NCBI GenBank assembly: GCA_900404475.1
Contig: OUQQ01000001.1
Coordinates: 186,001 to 250,000 of the forward strand
Direction: 5' to 3'
Origin: Spongospora subterranea
Taxonomy: Eukaryota > Endomyxa > Phytomyxea > Plasmodiophorida > Plasmodiophoridae
Length of the DNA: 64,000 bases
Shown: positions 14,462 through 26,900 of the stretch, one piece after another
How the letters are laid out: each line of letters starts with the position of its first letter
Position numbering within the stretch: position 1 is the first letter of the stretch
Notes under the pieces: model-generated
What the model was told of the DNA's origin: nothing
Database searches by the model: none
What the model saw: the letters and a program-made list of their open reading frames with translations, nothing else
Translations under genes and position numbers: made by a program

Positions 14462-17400
14462 TCAAATTTCTTCACCATTTTCGTCATCATCAGCAATAAT
14501 ACGACTGGATTTTTTTCTTAACGTGCGCCTTGTGTTATCCTCTTCATTGACGTCGACTTCGTCATCCATTTTTTTACGTCCATCGCCACGCTGGTCTACA
14601 TCCATGCGCGTGTCATGAGAAGCCTGCTGTTTCTTGCGCTTCACGCGTCTCGTTCCTCCGTCGTCGCTATCATCGTTATCGGACTGCATTACGTTCAGAA
14701 ATTACAATTTTTCTGGGAGATAACTGACACAATATTACCTGTTCCTTTCTTTTAGCTTTGAGATATTGCTGCTCTTGAATCCTTTGAAGTTTCAACCTAT
14801 CTTGAAGCAGCGCTTCTTGTATTTTTCTTTCGTTCTCTTCTTGCCTTTTCAATTCCTCCTGGACCCGTGACTGTTCCGCTGAAAATGCCGTTTCGATAGA
14901 AAGTTCTAACTGCCGGCGGGCATCGGCTGCTTGGCTTTCGCTTTTTTCCGCATACCTGTTTCAACGTCACTAATGCCAACGAAAACATTTCTTCAACGTA
15001 ATGGTTACGCGAGGTGACGCTGCGCTAGATCGAGTGACGAATTACAAAACGCTGCATGAGCTGTTGCCTTCTCTTTGACTAGACCTTTGAATATCAAAGT
15101 TAGTCAAAATGGAAGCAACCGAGAGAACTCATACCTTCAGCATGTAATTCCAGGGCCTTAAATATGTTATAAGCGTTGTTTATGTCAAGAACAGCTTGGC
15201 GAACTTCATGAATAGTCCTTGAAGCTTTCGGTTTTTGCAACACGGAGAAAGAATAATCTTCAGAAGCAAGGGCCAAATTATACCTGATAATTGACTTGGA
15301 AATTGACAATATGCTCGATGAAAACAAAAATACCACAGCATTGATGATGACTTGAATCTGATAGCCGTCTGCAAAGACTGCTTCGCAGTTTGCATATCCC
15401 CTAAGACAAACATTGAAATGTGCAAAATACTCAGGAACTGTTAAATCTAACCTTTAAGAAAATGTGCTCTGGCTAAAAAGAGCAACAATTCACTATCAGA
15501 CTCACCAGCAGATCGCTTCTTTAGACAGGTTTCGTAAAGCTTTATGGCAGCATCAAACGAGCTATCCATGACCGCAAGATGGGCTAGATTGATCTGAGTT
15601 GTTCAAGTTAATTCTTTGTGCACACAAAGCACGTAATTGTCCTTACCCAAGCAGTCGGAATGAACGTTGCCGCCTCTCTTACATCACTAAAGACCAAGCG
15701 AGCACGATCATGCATCTTCCGATACGCCAGACAAGCTCCAAGCCCATTGGCTGCATACACATTATGGACGTCACGCTCCAACACTGACTTGTAGTATTTT
15801 TCAGCCTTTCTGTACACGAAAACAATTAACTTGATTTGAAATAAAACATAATCAGCGAATACCGAAGATATTGTTCCATCTGGTCAGGTACTTTCCTGGC
15901 GTGGATCGATCGGGATAGATACAAATTTCCTAACGATATGCGACAATATGCATCATGCTTGCGCACAGATAGCACCTAGAGCATTTTTTTGGGCAATTTG
16001 AAAGAGTTGACTCTTGAATCTACCTTCGAAAAACATTTCTCTGCATCGTGGGTTTTCCCACCTGAAGTATACAGGCGCCCCAATTGAGTTAGTAGATGAA
16101 TATTGGAAGGGTCCCGTTCCAAAGAAGATCCTATCCTGCGGACAGCTTCCTCCAAATCGCCTTTATGAACTGAAATATTGGATAAGCGCAAGTGACATTC
16201 GTAGTAATCTGGAACAATTTCAAGAATCTGAACGGAGAGTTAGATCATACTCGACTCGAACCATAAACTGAACAAACTTTGTTATACAGCTGAGATGCTC
16301 GATTCAATTCCCCTTTCGCTTCGTAAAGGAGAGCTTGATTATAAAGGACGGCAGGAACAGATTCATCTGAAATCGAATCAGCGCAACGAGTGAGCCATGC
16401 CTCAGCCTGTACGAGCTGAAAAGCAAAGCAAAGAGCGAACATGAAAATTTACCTCGGATAGTTGCCCTAAATATAATGCAATCACTCCGATATTATTGAA
16501 AAGCTGATAGGGGATATCACGATTTCCTTTCGAAGATTCAAGAGCCCGAACCTCAAAGAGCGATCAGCGAATGGAAAAATCTTACCCGGTTCTTGTATCA
16601 CTTACTGCTTCGATAAATACAGATTTAGCCTTTGGTTTATCGGAAACTTTTCCGTTAAGAAATACATGTCCAAGTTCTACCAACACGTCAACATTGTTCG
16701 GAACAAGTTCTCGCGCCCTGCAGCATTGTCAATAAACAAGAAACTTGATCTCTGAAAGACTCAACCTGGAAAGCAGGCGTTGTGCCTGTTCTAAGTCAGC
16801 GATTCGAGAGTACGTAATCCCCAACAACCGAAGACAATCAAATTCATCCGGATGTTGTTTGAGAACAATTTCAAAACATCGCCGTGCAGAATTGAAATCG
16901 TTTTCTCTCATATGGATTTGACCTAAGCCTAATAAAGCAAGGACATTCGTTTCGTTATATTCAGCGGATGCCACATAATTGAATCGAGCCTAATACACTT
17001 TCAACGGTTTGTATGTGAAGGGGTCGATATTACAACCTGTGAGAACTGATTCTGGATATGATATGAACGGGCGATCATGTAAAGGTTTCTAGAGCGGAGC
17101 AGCCCTGAAGTCGTATTCTTATTTGAGGTCGAGCAGAGGTCAAACACCGCTTGATGATCCCCATGATAAAACCTGAGCGCAAAAAAAAAGTGAGCTCAGC
17201 AGAATCAAAAACGGGATAAACATACAGGTGATCGGCCAGCATGGTTAACGTTAAAGGGCATGCAGGATTTATAGAGTAAGCTTTCTCCAGCATTGCTATG
17301 CTTGTACGAATCGGTTCGTCTTTGCTGCCCAAATGCAGAATTGCTAGCCCAACAAGTGCCTCGACATTGTAGGCGTCAAGAACGAGCACGCGTTGAAAAG

Positions 17401-18284
17401 CAAGTTTCGCAAGGTGGTAATCACCAAGATGCAACGCACAAAGTGCAATACCGAGACGCACATAAGCTGGACAGCCGGGATTGGACTTCAGGGCGAGACT
17501 ATACGCGGCCAGACCAGATTTATAATCTTTCTTGCAGTAGCTGACGCAGCCTTTTCCAAGTAAAGCAGCAATACTCCCTATTTAGAAGCAGTCGGAGTCA
17601 GAAGAATTATGAAAAACGATGAAAATCCTACCAGGATTCCTGTTTACTGGGTGCCTATCGAGAATGGAATTGAACTGAAGCTCGGCCCGGACGAAATCTC
17701 CAGTTGCCAAGTACATCAAACCCTTCCCCAGCCATTGTTGTGATTCGTGAATATCTATACTGTCCGCTTTTTTGAAATAGGTGGCCGCTAACTCAAAGAT
17801 CTATAAAACGCATTTCAGCGAATCTGGAAAAGTAAACTGATTGGCGAAAACACAAACCTGTTCCCGTTTCGACTTTTCGTCTTGTTTCATTGCACTACGA
17901 GTATGGAAGACCCCTAACGCGCTGAGAATGCCGATTCTCTCCGATTTGCAAGCTCTGTAATGCTGCTCGATTTCTGCAAACGATTCTGAACTAAACCGGA
18001 CAGTAAACTTGAACTGTAATACCATCTCTCGTTCCCTCTTCTAGCAGAGTCCGAAACTGGTGTTCCTTCCCTACTTTATAATATTCCACCTAACCACATC
18101 GCATTTTGCATCAGCTCGATAACGTCGCGAATAAATGGGTCCGAACCGCTAATTGCAGCCATAATGCAAGAGGAGCGGCTTCGGCTCTCAACACGTCGAC
18201 GACGCTGATGGCGTCTTCAGGCAGAGCATCCAATGGAAGGCAGACCCCATCTGCAGTCCCCCGAATCGGGACATACAATGCCAT
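14462..18284 (-). CDS. CTR9: CTR9, TPR scaffold subunit of the Paf1 elongation complex
   Basis: Tetratricopeptide scaffold of the Paf1 complex, which travels with RNA polymerase II and promotes histone modification. The start at 18284 (MALYVPIRGTADGVCLPLD) matches the CTR9 N-terminus, including the LPLDALPEDAISVVDVLRAE helix. About 10 short introns separate TPR exons. Examples are VRLGIALCALHLGDYHLAKL with LEKAYSINPACPLTL near 17400-17250, LLGLGQIHMRENDFNSARRC near 16900, and KSVLERDVHNVYAANGLGAC near 15780. The C-terminus is a charged region rich in E, K and R (about 15000-14750), then an acidic/basic tail (SDNDDSDDGGTRRVKRKK) ending at 14462, as in other CTR9 proteins. Order and length agree with a complete gene. 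Confidence 0.9.
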
Positions 18285-18598
18285 CCACGACAATGATCGC
18301 AATGATCGGAACTCCTGACGTGACACCCGGACTCCGTAATCATCACCGAATAATTGCTCGAACAACTGAATTATGATCGTCTTTGTCGACGTTTGTGTCT
18401 CACACCAGCCTACGTCGCTAACAGAAACAGTTCTATATGAATCACTTTAATTTTCCAGGATTTTATTATGGTTCAGCCATGGAAATTATGGATATACATT
18501 TGACTTCAGCGAAATTAGTTTATTGATTGTTTTTGTAGCTGTGTCTGCGGTTCAACATGAAGGTAGCGATTGCAAATAAACATTAGGTCGTCCCAATG

Positions 18599-18698
18599 GT
18601 CTCTCTCTGTCTCTCTTTGTCTCTCTTTGTCTCTCTTTGTCTCTCTCTCTGTCTCTCTGTCTCTCTGTCTCTCTGTCTCTCTCTCTCTCTCTCTCTTT
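18599..18698. repeat. (CTCTCTGT/CT)n microsatellite
   Basis: About 100 bases made of CTCTCTGT and CTCTCTTT units grading into plain CT. It lies in the roughly 680-base divergent spacer between CTR9 and the TRF-like gene. The long open frames across it are a by-product of the repeat. A shorter purine-rich patch (GGGAGAGGGAGAGAGGGAG) follows at 18846-18868. Confidence 0.95.
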
Positions 18699-18964
18699 AT
18701 TGCGCCCATCAACTAACACACAGTCCACGCAGCGCATTTTCTGTTCGGCGCTGTCGGGGCACTGACACGCACCGGCCTGAGAGATCAAAGGGGTCGCCAG
18801 ACTGTACGTAACGCAACTACACACCACAGACCCAAACACGGGGGGTGGGAGAGGGAGAGAGGGAGAGGCCACAACAGACAACACTGATATCACCCATTAT
18901 CATCATCTTGTCGTCCAGCCTCGCTCGACGAACAAGAACGATCAGGTGGGTCTGCTACATACCG

Positions 18965-20988
18965 ATGTCTCCAATACCCGCAGATACGGCGAAATCCATA
19001 GCGTACTGGATTCTTGAGGCCTGCGCGCAATACAACCTCGCTGATTTGGAAGATATCGCTTCCGATTTTCTTGGATATCGACCGCATGAAGCCAGCACGC
19101 TAAGAATGCGCCTGAAATTTGCTGAACTACGGTCGCTTTGTGAAAACACGCCTCATGTGCAGCTTGAACTTGATAGACTACTTCAGCTTTACGATGAGCT
19201 CATCCCTTGCAGCGATCCCTCCAACACGGATTTGAAATCGCCATGGTTTTTTTTCCGAACGTTGATCATTGTCACGGTACGATGCTCGTTTTCTTGGTTA
19301 TATTCGTCCAGGTGTTAATCAGAGTCGCCTCACAGTCCGCTCTCAACGCACGCAACGACGAACAAGTCTATGAACGGTTTTGCAAGCGGCTTTTATATTT
19401 TCCTTCAGCGGTACCGCTCTCTTTTCATTTTCAATTGTCCGATAAGTGACGCTGTGCTTCTATAGAACAAGAATAGCGTATGGGAAGTTAAAAGGCAAAT
19501 ATCTCTACAGCAACTCGCTAAGGAAATGGAAAGTTTTGCAAACGACGCGTTTAACGAATCAGAAACATCCCAATACCTCAAATTATCGAAATACGTTGGC
19601 CAATGGCACCAATACGCAGAACCGCTGGAGAAATTTATCAAGTTCGCCGTATATTCGATCATTGCGCTTGATAATGGTTTTTTTCAACAATCCCATTCAG
19701 GAGCGGCGCGCCGGTCTCGAAACTTGTTTTCTTGAAGCAGTCGCTGAAGATGTGCATAGATCAGAAACTGATAGTTCTGGTCTTGTTCTATCCGAGTAAT
19801 TTTCATTGTAAAATGTGTCAACAGGGTATTGATATTTTTATGTAGTGAGAAACAGACTCGAGGTCTTACACTTTTAAGCGAACAATTTCAGGTTCTATTG
19901 GTTTCTTCTTGTAACCAGCAACTTATCAAATGATCTGTTAGGCAGATTTTATTTGCGACTCGAATCGATTGGTTAGCGAACAGAATTTTGGCGAAGAAAA
20001 TGTTGATGTCTCTTCAGACCATTATAGCGATAACACCCAGGTAATTTTGTATCCTCCGCTGTTTACATTGGTCTCCGTTAATAGTTCATGTTCCAGGAAA
20101 CCAGCCAGCAAGAACGTTTACGTTTTTCAAACCGCCACGTGGAAAACCGAGTAAAAAAGCCAACTCGTCGCAAACCTATTACAACAGATGAAGCGGTATA
20201 TTCTCTAATCGAAGTCAATTTTGTGGTCTCATGTAGATGCTTAGGGATTGCAAGAAGGTGGTGTCTTAATCGAGAAAAGGCCCAGAAAAGTTGACAAGAA
20301 AAGACGTTCTCGTAGTAAAATTCTAGACATTGTAGAACCTGATGGTCTCGCAGTCAAATTCGCCGTTAGTCATCTTATATAGGACCCATTGGATAAGGCC
20401 ATGGAAGTTGCAAATAGAATTGAACAAGCGCTTGCTTCTGGAGATTACGAGAGATGGTCTGATGGAGAAGTATTTTTTAATTTACCATCGGTTGAATTTA
20501 AAAATTAACCGTCGCTGTTCAGAAGGAGGGTGCTTCGGAAGTGCTGGAAGCCGAACCGGTATGAAGACAAAGTATTTACCTTCGTGTTATTACAAGTATT
20601 CACTCTTACCTCAGGCCAGTGACAATGATCTGAGTATAATTCCCTATCCTAAGCACAAAAGGAGAGGTGCTAAACAAAAACTCGCCTTACCGGATACTCA
20701 CCTACATTCAGTTCCTTCACCAATCACTCTTGTCAAGGCAGAGGTCTACTCGTAGTTCACAAATGGGACGTATTGATTTGATATGAAGTTGCATAGTCAC
20801 GGCGACGTCTGGGAAAATTTACCGATGATGAAGTTTACGAACTCAAGAAGGGGATTGCCAAGCATGGAGTCGGCCAATGGAAAGAGATTCTCGAGGCAGG
20901 AAACTTCCAGGAAGGAAGAACGACAATGGATATCAAGGATAAATATCGCAACATGGTGAAAAAAAACAACATTGCACAAAACCATTAA
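18965..20988 (+). CDS. TRF-like telomere-repeat-binding protein with C-terminal telobox Myb
   Basis: Resembles TRF1/TRF2/Taz1-type double-strand telomere proteins. The C-terminal exon (about 20789-20988) encodes a single Myb repeat: RRRRLGKFTDDEVYELKKGI, then KHGVGQWKEILEAG, and a telobox-type third helix MDIKDKYRNMVKKN in place of the consensus VDLKDKWRNM. The stop is at 20986-20988. The N-terminal exons from the ATG at 18965 (MSPIPADTAKSIAYWILEAC) are helical (LRMRLKFAELRSLCEN, LDRLLQLYDEL), as expected for a TRFH dimerisation domain, though I cannot prove that fold by eye. The middle is charged and low in complexity. Several short introns are present; those between 19250 and 20750 were not all resolved. 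The first Trp of the Myb core is replaced. Confidence 0.7.
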
Positions 20989-21040
20989 CTCTGAAATTCG
21001 GGATCGCACTAATAAAGCCTCCCATAGTCAAACCAATCAT

Positions 21041-21992
21041 TTAATTAAACTGTCTAGTTCTATTCGATAATACATATGATAGTTTTAACCGCCCATTTGA
21101 TTGCGAGCGAGTTTTTTGGATGAAATCCAGAGTATATTCCGGACCCAAGACTTCATCACACCATAACACGTCAATATCCTCTTGCGGATGATCCAGCTTT
21201 GCCTGAACATCAATTAGAAACAGCTTGCTTTAACAAGAGACAATTTACAGAGAGGTATTTCCGAAGATGTTGAACTGTGAACTGAGAGCTCGTCCTATCA
21301 ACACAAACGGATATTAAGCGCTTTGGCAAACCCAGCAGGACGAAGTCAACCTCAGATATGATATCGGGCGAACTGATGGTTGAGGACTTTGAGCAACAAG
21401 GTCAATATCAATTAGGCATTGGTCCTCATTTTCAGAAATTCGACCACGACGCGGAGCTGACAAATTTGACGCAGATTCCTTCACAGCAGGGGAAGACGAT
21501 CTAGTCGTGGAACCTAAACGGGGTTAAACGTGCTTGCTTCTATCCACAATACAGAAAATTATCACCATTGTCCGGTCCACTTGACCTTTCAGAAGGTAAA
21601 AATCTGCACATTCGGTTCGTTATTGATTGAATAACACGATCAGGTCGAATCGCATTTTTCAAGGGATCTGCTCCCAGGGCGGCTTTACATATGGGACACG
21701 TCAAATTACACCTTCCTTTTGAATCATTGGGCATTGAGGATGGCAGCTCGTCATCATCCGAACTGTTGCTTTCCGCTCCTGTAGATAAAGCTCAGAAACA
21801 GCGCAACAAGCAAGGATACTGGTACAAGGTACCTTCATATCCCAGCTCAGACCGTAGACAGGCAAAACAGAAGGTATGAAGGCACTCCATAATCGTATGA
21901 GCATCTTTCAGCCAATCCGAGCATATGGCACAAGAGAGAAACGGTCGCACAGCATCGAGATCAAGTGGCAAGCCAGATGAAGGCTCAGCCAT
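21041..21992 (-). CDS. PCGF/DRIP-like RING finger plus RAWUL protein (Polycomb PRC1-type)
   Basis: The start ATG at 21992 gives MAEPSSGLPLDLDAVRPF, followed by a RING finger: CAICSDWLKDAHTIMECLHT with FCFACL, then CPICKAALG. The block NAIRPDRVIQSI after the RING is the PCGF/DRIP signature. A 54-nt intron (donor GTACCT, acceptor TACAG) lies inside the RING. After further introns the C-terminus encodes a RAWUL domain: SSQFTVQHLRKYLS, then DEVLGPEYTLDFIQKTR and GRLKLSYVLS, ending at 21041. Such proteins partner RING1 to ubiquitinate histone H2A. The RING carries a Ser/Asp-rich insertion between its third and fourth cysteine pairs. An intermediate exon (SENEDQCLIDIDLVAQSPQP) was only partly placed. 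Convergent with the TRF-like gene, 52 bases away. Confidence 0.78.
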
Positions 21993-22602
21993 CTGACAAA
22001 TCACCGGCTGGCCAGTTGGCCGATAAAGACCACTATAAACTCCGGAACGCGTCGCTCCTTGTCGGTTCCTTTCAAGCGCTAAATCCACTTGTTCTTATAG
22101 GCAAACCACTATATTTGTGGATGTCCCAATGTTGGTTTATTGTTGACAATCTGTCTCTTAAACATATCAATTGGACACCTATATCTGAAATCCACGTCTA
22201 GCTCGACAAATAACATAAAATTGACAGTTAGAACAGTTTTGCCACACCCCTCGGGGCATCTCGCTAATGTTGATTCACGTCAAAAAATCAATGTGAACTG
22301 GATCAACGGTGTATTGACGATGAGCATGAGTCACATATCGGGATTGCCAACTGGCTCGGCAAATAATGGTGATGTATTTGACACGCACTGATAATTGGGT
22401 TCGTGCGCGTGCTGCTGTTACCTGACACCATCTCCTGTTGAGCATCGCCTTGTTACAGTCCACTAGGGACACGTAATTTTGCAGTTCAGGTATGGCCACA
22501 GTCGCTGTATCGTATCCCCGAACGTGATCCTGTGGACAGACAGTCGATTGGGACCCCCATTAGGTTCCGCATCACATTTGATCGACATCATTGCGACCAA
22601 TG
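21993..22602. other. Divergent spacer, PCGF-like / TMEM19
   Basis: Upstream region shared by two divergent genes. A minus-strand open frame at 22275-22499 (AIPELQNYVSLVDCNKAMLN then RRWCQ followed by a GTAACA donor-like site) has protein-like composition, but I recognise no family and could not complete it. It may be a small gene or an unassigned 5' exon. Confidence 0.35.
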
Positions 22603-23792
22603 ATGTCGCTTCTTGCACGTACCTTCATTGGGCTCATATTGTCATTAGCCATAGCTGCACATTCGAAGCGTAACAGATCTCTTGATACGTCAGGGGCGCT
22701 CGCCGCTGTTTGTGTTGGAACCACCTTGGTTGCGGCAGGAAATCAGGTCCTGGTAGTTTGAAAATCTCATCAGCGGGATTGCTGAACTCGTAATTTAGTT
22801 CGCCTTAGCCATGCTCGTGTTTTTCTTCACATCTTCAAGGTCAAACATCGCCATTTGGATAACGCCGCTTACCTGATTTTTTTTCGATAACAGGATTACC
22901 AAACTTGCTCCATCGCGCAAAAAGCAGATAGAGGTACTGAATGAAAAACCTGATGTTTTATTCACTGTGGATTTATTCCCGATTAGTCTGACTTCAAAGA
23001 AGGAGGGCAACGCACAGCAGTTCAAGTATACCTCATTTGAAAGCGTGTATTATCCTCAGATGCTAATCTGGAGTAGGTGTTTTGTAATTCGTTTCCAGCG
23101 GTAGTTGCAGCGTCGCTGCACCTGTGCTTCTATGATCTACCAACCAACCCAGTAAAGGGGGGGATAACGTCTGAGGCGTTGCAGTTATTTGTGTTCGGTT
23201 ATTTTACTTGTTGCGCTGCTGATACGTGGTCGAGCGAAATTGGAGTTTTATCAACAACCAAACCGTTCCTCGTTACCACGTGGGCAAGAGTTCCAGCCGG
23301 TACCAACGGTGCAGGTCAGTTGCTTTGACAATGGAGTTGTTCTAGACCTGATCAGTGTCCAGTCTCGTTACTTGGGTTATTTGCTAGTGCGGCTGGGGGT
23401 ATTGTACAAGCGCTAACATGGTATGCGTCAACAACTTCCAATCCCGTCGTCATCTTAGTCGGCGCGCTCATTGGCGTTACTGGTTCTCTCGTTAGTTCAC
23501 AGCAAATTGAGCAAATCAGATATTTTGAGCATGTTGGTTTCAGATCGATTCGCTATTGGGAGCCACTCTCCAATTTTCTGGTAAGAAACTCGATAGCAAC
23601 AAAGTTGTGAACCAGCCAACTGCAAAAGCTATACATATTTCCGGGCGAAATATCCTTACAAATGATCAGGTCTGTATTACGATTATCAAACCTATCTAAA
23701 ACACTCATGATTTTTTTTAGGTAAATTTAGTAAGCGCCACATTAACTGGCTTTCTAACATCATACATCGGCAAATTATGCCATTGTGTCTGA
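22603..23792 (+). CDS. TMEM19: TMEM19/VTE6-family (DUF92) membrane protein
   Basis: Multi-pass membrane protein of the family that includes human TMEM19 and plant VTE6 (phytyl-phosphate kinase); the substrate in non-plants is unclear. The ATG at 22603 opens MSLLARTFIGLILSLAIAAH followed by RSLDTSGALAAVCVGTTLVA. Five or so short introns follow. Family blocks are FFFTSSRITKLAPSRKK, KEGGQRTAVQ-VFCNSFPA, CAADTWSSEIGVLS, VTTWARVPAGTNGA, GSLVDSLLGATLQFSG (across an intron), KAIHISGRNILTNDQVNL, and the final membrane segment ending at 23792. The conserved ADTWSSE and TNG motifs are intact. It lies 138 bases upstream of the ASH-repeat gene on the same strand. Confidence 0.85.
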
Positions 23793-23929
23793 AAAAGACT
23801 TGATCAAGAATCTGGAAAATAAATAATTATGAGTCTGTTTGATTGTTAGACATTCTCGCGTTCCCGTCCTATGACGACTCATTGTTATGATCAACCTATG
23901 CGTACCTCATCGCACCTGTCGGTAATCAG

Positions 23930-26900
23930 ATGTCACAACCCATTGCTGATCGACATCGGGAAAAGTCGGCAAACAGGAATAAAGATGATGGGTACCAGCT
24001 ACGCAAGGCGGCAGCTACAATTATATCCGAGGGTTCGTCTTCGCCAAACGCAGAAGCCTGGGATACCCTTATTCGCGGATTGAAAGCTTCCGAGCCAGCT
24101 ATTCGACATTTCGCCATAATCAGCATTGATAAGAGTTTCTGCCCTGTTCCAGCCGAATCCGCTGTTGGACATCCGACAAGAAGAGAGATCACCCTACTTT
24201 TATCCGATATCGTGACCAATGATATCAGCGAGCAGAACCGTTCATTAGCCGCTGTTGTTATCGGTAGAATTGCTGGTTCCCTGGGGTTATCCATCCCCTC
24301 CATAGCCAAAGATGGCTTCTCAGTGTGCCTTCGTCATTTCCTGCTGCTACAGAGCGAGAGACACGTCGATGGCGCCACACGACGGTCGGGATATGAAACA
24401 GCTCGCTGCTATGCAATCTACGCTCTGACCAAGATGGTTGAGGTTCGGTCAGGGGGTTTGGGCCCTCGTTGATGACGTCCAACCCTGACTGATGTGTGCT
24501 GTAGGATCGTATTGATATACCGACTGGAGAATGGGATCGCCTATCCCAAGAGATCATGGCGATATTAGAGACCCCTGAGCAGTCTCGAGATTACGACTGC
24601 CTTCGTGCGAACGCCATCATGTTCCTCTCGAGTTTGCCCTCAACCCTGCGTAATCGCCAACGAACTCAGCCGTTCTGGGTTCCGATTCGGCCGGTTGTCC
24701 ATCGTCTGATCGCTGGCGCCGCCGGGCCCGACCATGTATTAACGGTGGCTGTTTCCCGATTCGTCTCGCAATGGTATGGGCGCGTCCCCGACGCTATCCT
24801 CGACCGATTCCCGCTATACGATCAGCTATCGGGATATAGCGAGCTGCAATACAGCTTCCTGATGAATTCGGAGAAGGAGGGCGTCTCGATTGGGCGGACA
24901 CAGCTGCGAGAGGATACGGGCGCCTGTGCCTATCTGGGCATTGTCGAACGCGACGACGTATTGTCCTTCATCAAGCGTTATAGCCGCCGAATGCAGATCG
25001 TCGACGTTCTACCCGAGAAGTTCGACCTGACGTTCCAGGCCACCGGGATGATCAATTCGGAGCTGTTCTTCGACAATGGGAACATGAGGCGAACACTTCA
25101 TCTGACGAATCGATCGGCGAAACTGGCGCACCGATTCACGGTCCAGATCGTCCCGAGTCGGTTCTTTACAGTGAGTCCAGCGTTTGGCGAGATTCCACCA
25201 CATTCGTCGATCCCAATTAACATCACGTTCGCCCGCGTGTTCCCGTTCGAGAAGGGCATCTCCCGCGGCTATCTCCGTCTACGTTCTTGGACCGGGTTCG
25301 CGTTCGAACGGATCGCGCTGCGCTTCTACAACGGCCCATTCCTGCAGATCGTCAACAGCACGGTGAATTTCGGTCCTTGTCCTATCGGGCGACGATTCAC
25401 CCGGCGCCTGTTCATCAAGAACATCGGAATCAACCCGATTGTCTGCAGTATCGACCTCACACGATCTTCGCCCAACACCGGTCCCGAGGGCGAACCGGGT
25501 GAAAAACCACCCGATATCCCATCGACATCGCCCAACGAGTTCGACGTGTTTCCGAGATCGAACGCCATTGCCCCGTCGTCGATCGTCGGGTTCGACATCG
25601 TGTTCATCGCGCGGCGCGCCGATCGTGCCGAATCGCAGCTGCTGGTGAGCGGTGTCGGGCACGATGGCGTCCACGAGGTGCTGCTATCGGGATCGGGCGG
25701 ATTCCCGATCAAGGTGCTGGAGTCGGTGATTGATATGGGCCCGTGTCTGCTCAACGACAACGCCGCCACCGCCATCAATATCTGCAACACGGCCCAATTC
25801 CCGATCCTGGTCCAGTTCGACGCCACGATCGACGACCTGGTGATCCCGTCCGTGATCATCGCGCCCGGCCAGACCCGGACCGTCCCCGTGAACTGGTTTG
25901 CCAACCGATCCGGCAGCATCGACGAGATCGTCTACATCCGCGCGCCGCCTTGCGATCCGCTCCAGATCGGGTTCGTGGCGTTCGTCGGGCCCGTGTTGAC
26001 CACGCCGTTCCAGCACCTCGTTCGAATGCCGTTCGTGTCCGTTCACATGACACTTCAGACCGTTATCCCCGTCCACAATCACTCCCGATACGACGCCGAG
26101 TTCGTGATCGACGGACTCGACGGGTCCCCGTTCTACACGATCGCCGTCGACCCCGTCCGGCACGCCAGAGACCGCGAGTATTTCGCCAACGACTGCGCGG
26201 GTAAACCGGCGACGAACAAGTTCAAGGAGGCGCTGTGTCAGAGCCGGGAGAAGCGCTATATCGTCAAGGCGCAATCGATGATATTCCTCCAGGTCGTGTT
26301 CTCGACCCACAAACCCGGGTTTTTCGATCGCGAGTTCGTCGTGCGTATCTTGGCGCCGCGCGTATCACGATGGGCGCCATTCACCCTCCGCGCGGCCGCC
26401 ACGCTCGACAACGAGAAGTTCCCGCTGAAGAAGCTCTTGCTGTTCTTCGGCGACGTCACCGTGTTCAAGTCGTCGGAGCTGACCCGGCTGCCGTCCAAGG
26501 ACTACGATGGCGCCATCGAGTCGCGCATGATCTACGGCGACACCTGGGAGGGAATCCCGTCGCGCAACGAGACGTTCGCGTTCCACTCGTCGGACGAATG
26601 GGGCTGGGTCGGGCGTCCGCTGCCCGACGTGGTCGTGGAGAACCTGTCGGCCCGTCCCCACAATTTCTCCATGTTGGTCACGTACCCGTTCCTGGGCGCC
26701 AACGCCCGTCATGGAATATGTGGCGCCTACGATCGCTTGGCCATTCCGAGCACGTTGACCGTCGACGATATCGATCATCTGTCGCCGCTCAACGGATTCA
26801 TCATCATTCGCGATAATTTCGCGAAAACCTCAATGTGCCAGCTGCACCTGCTGGCGACCCATCTCGTCGCCGTCGCCGATGCGCTAGCGCCATCCCGGCT

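Noticed and set aside
18515..18893. Arg/Glu-rich and Leu/Ser-rich proteins across the CT repeat
   Set aside because: These open frames only translate the microsatellite.
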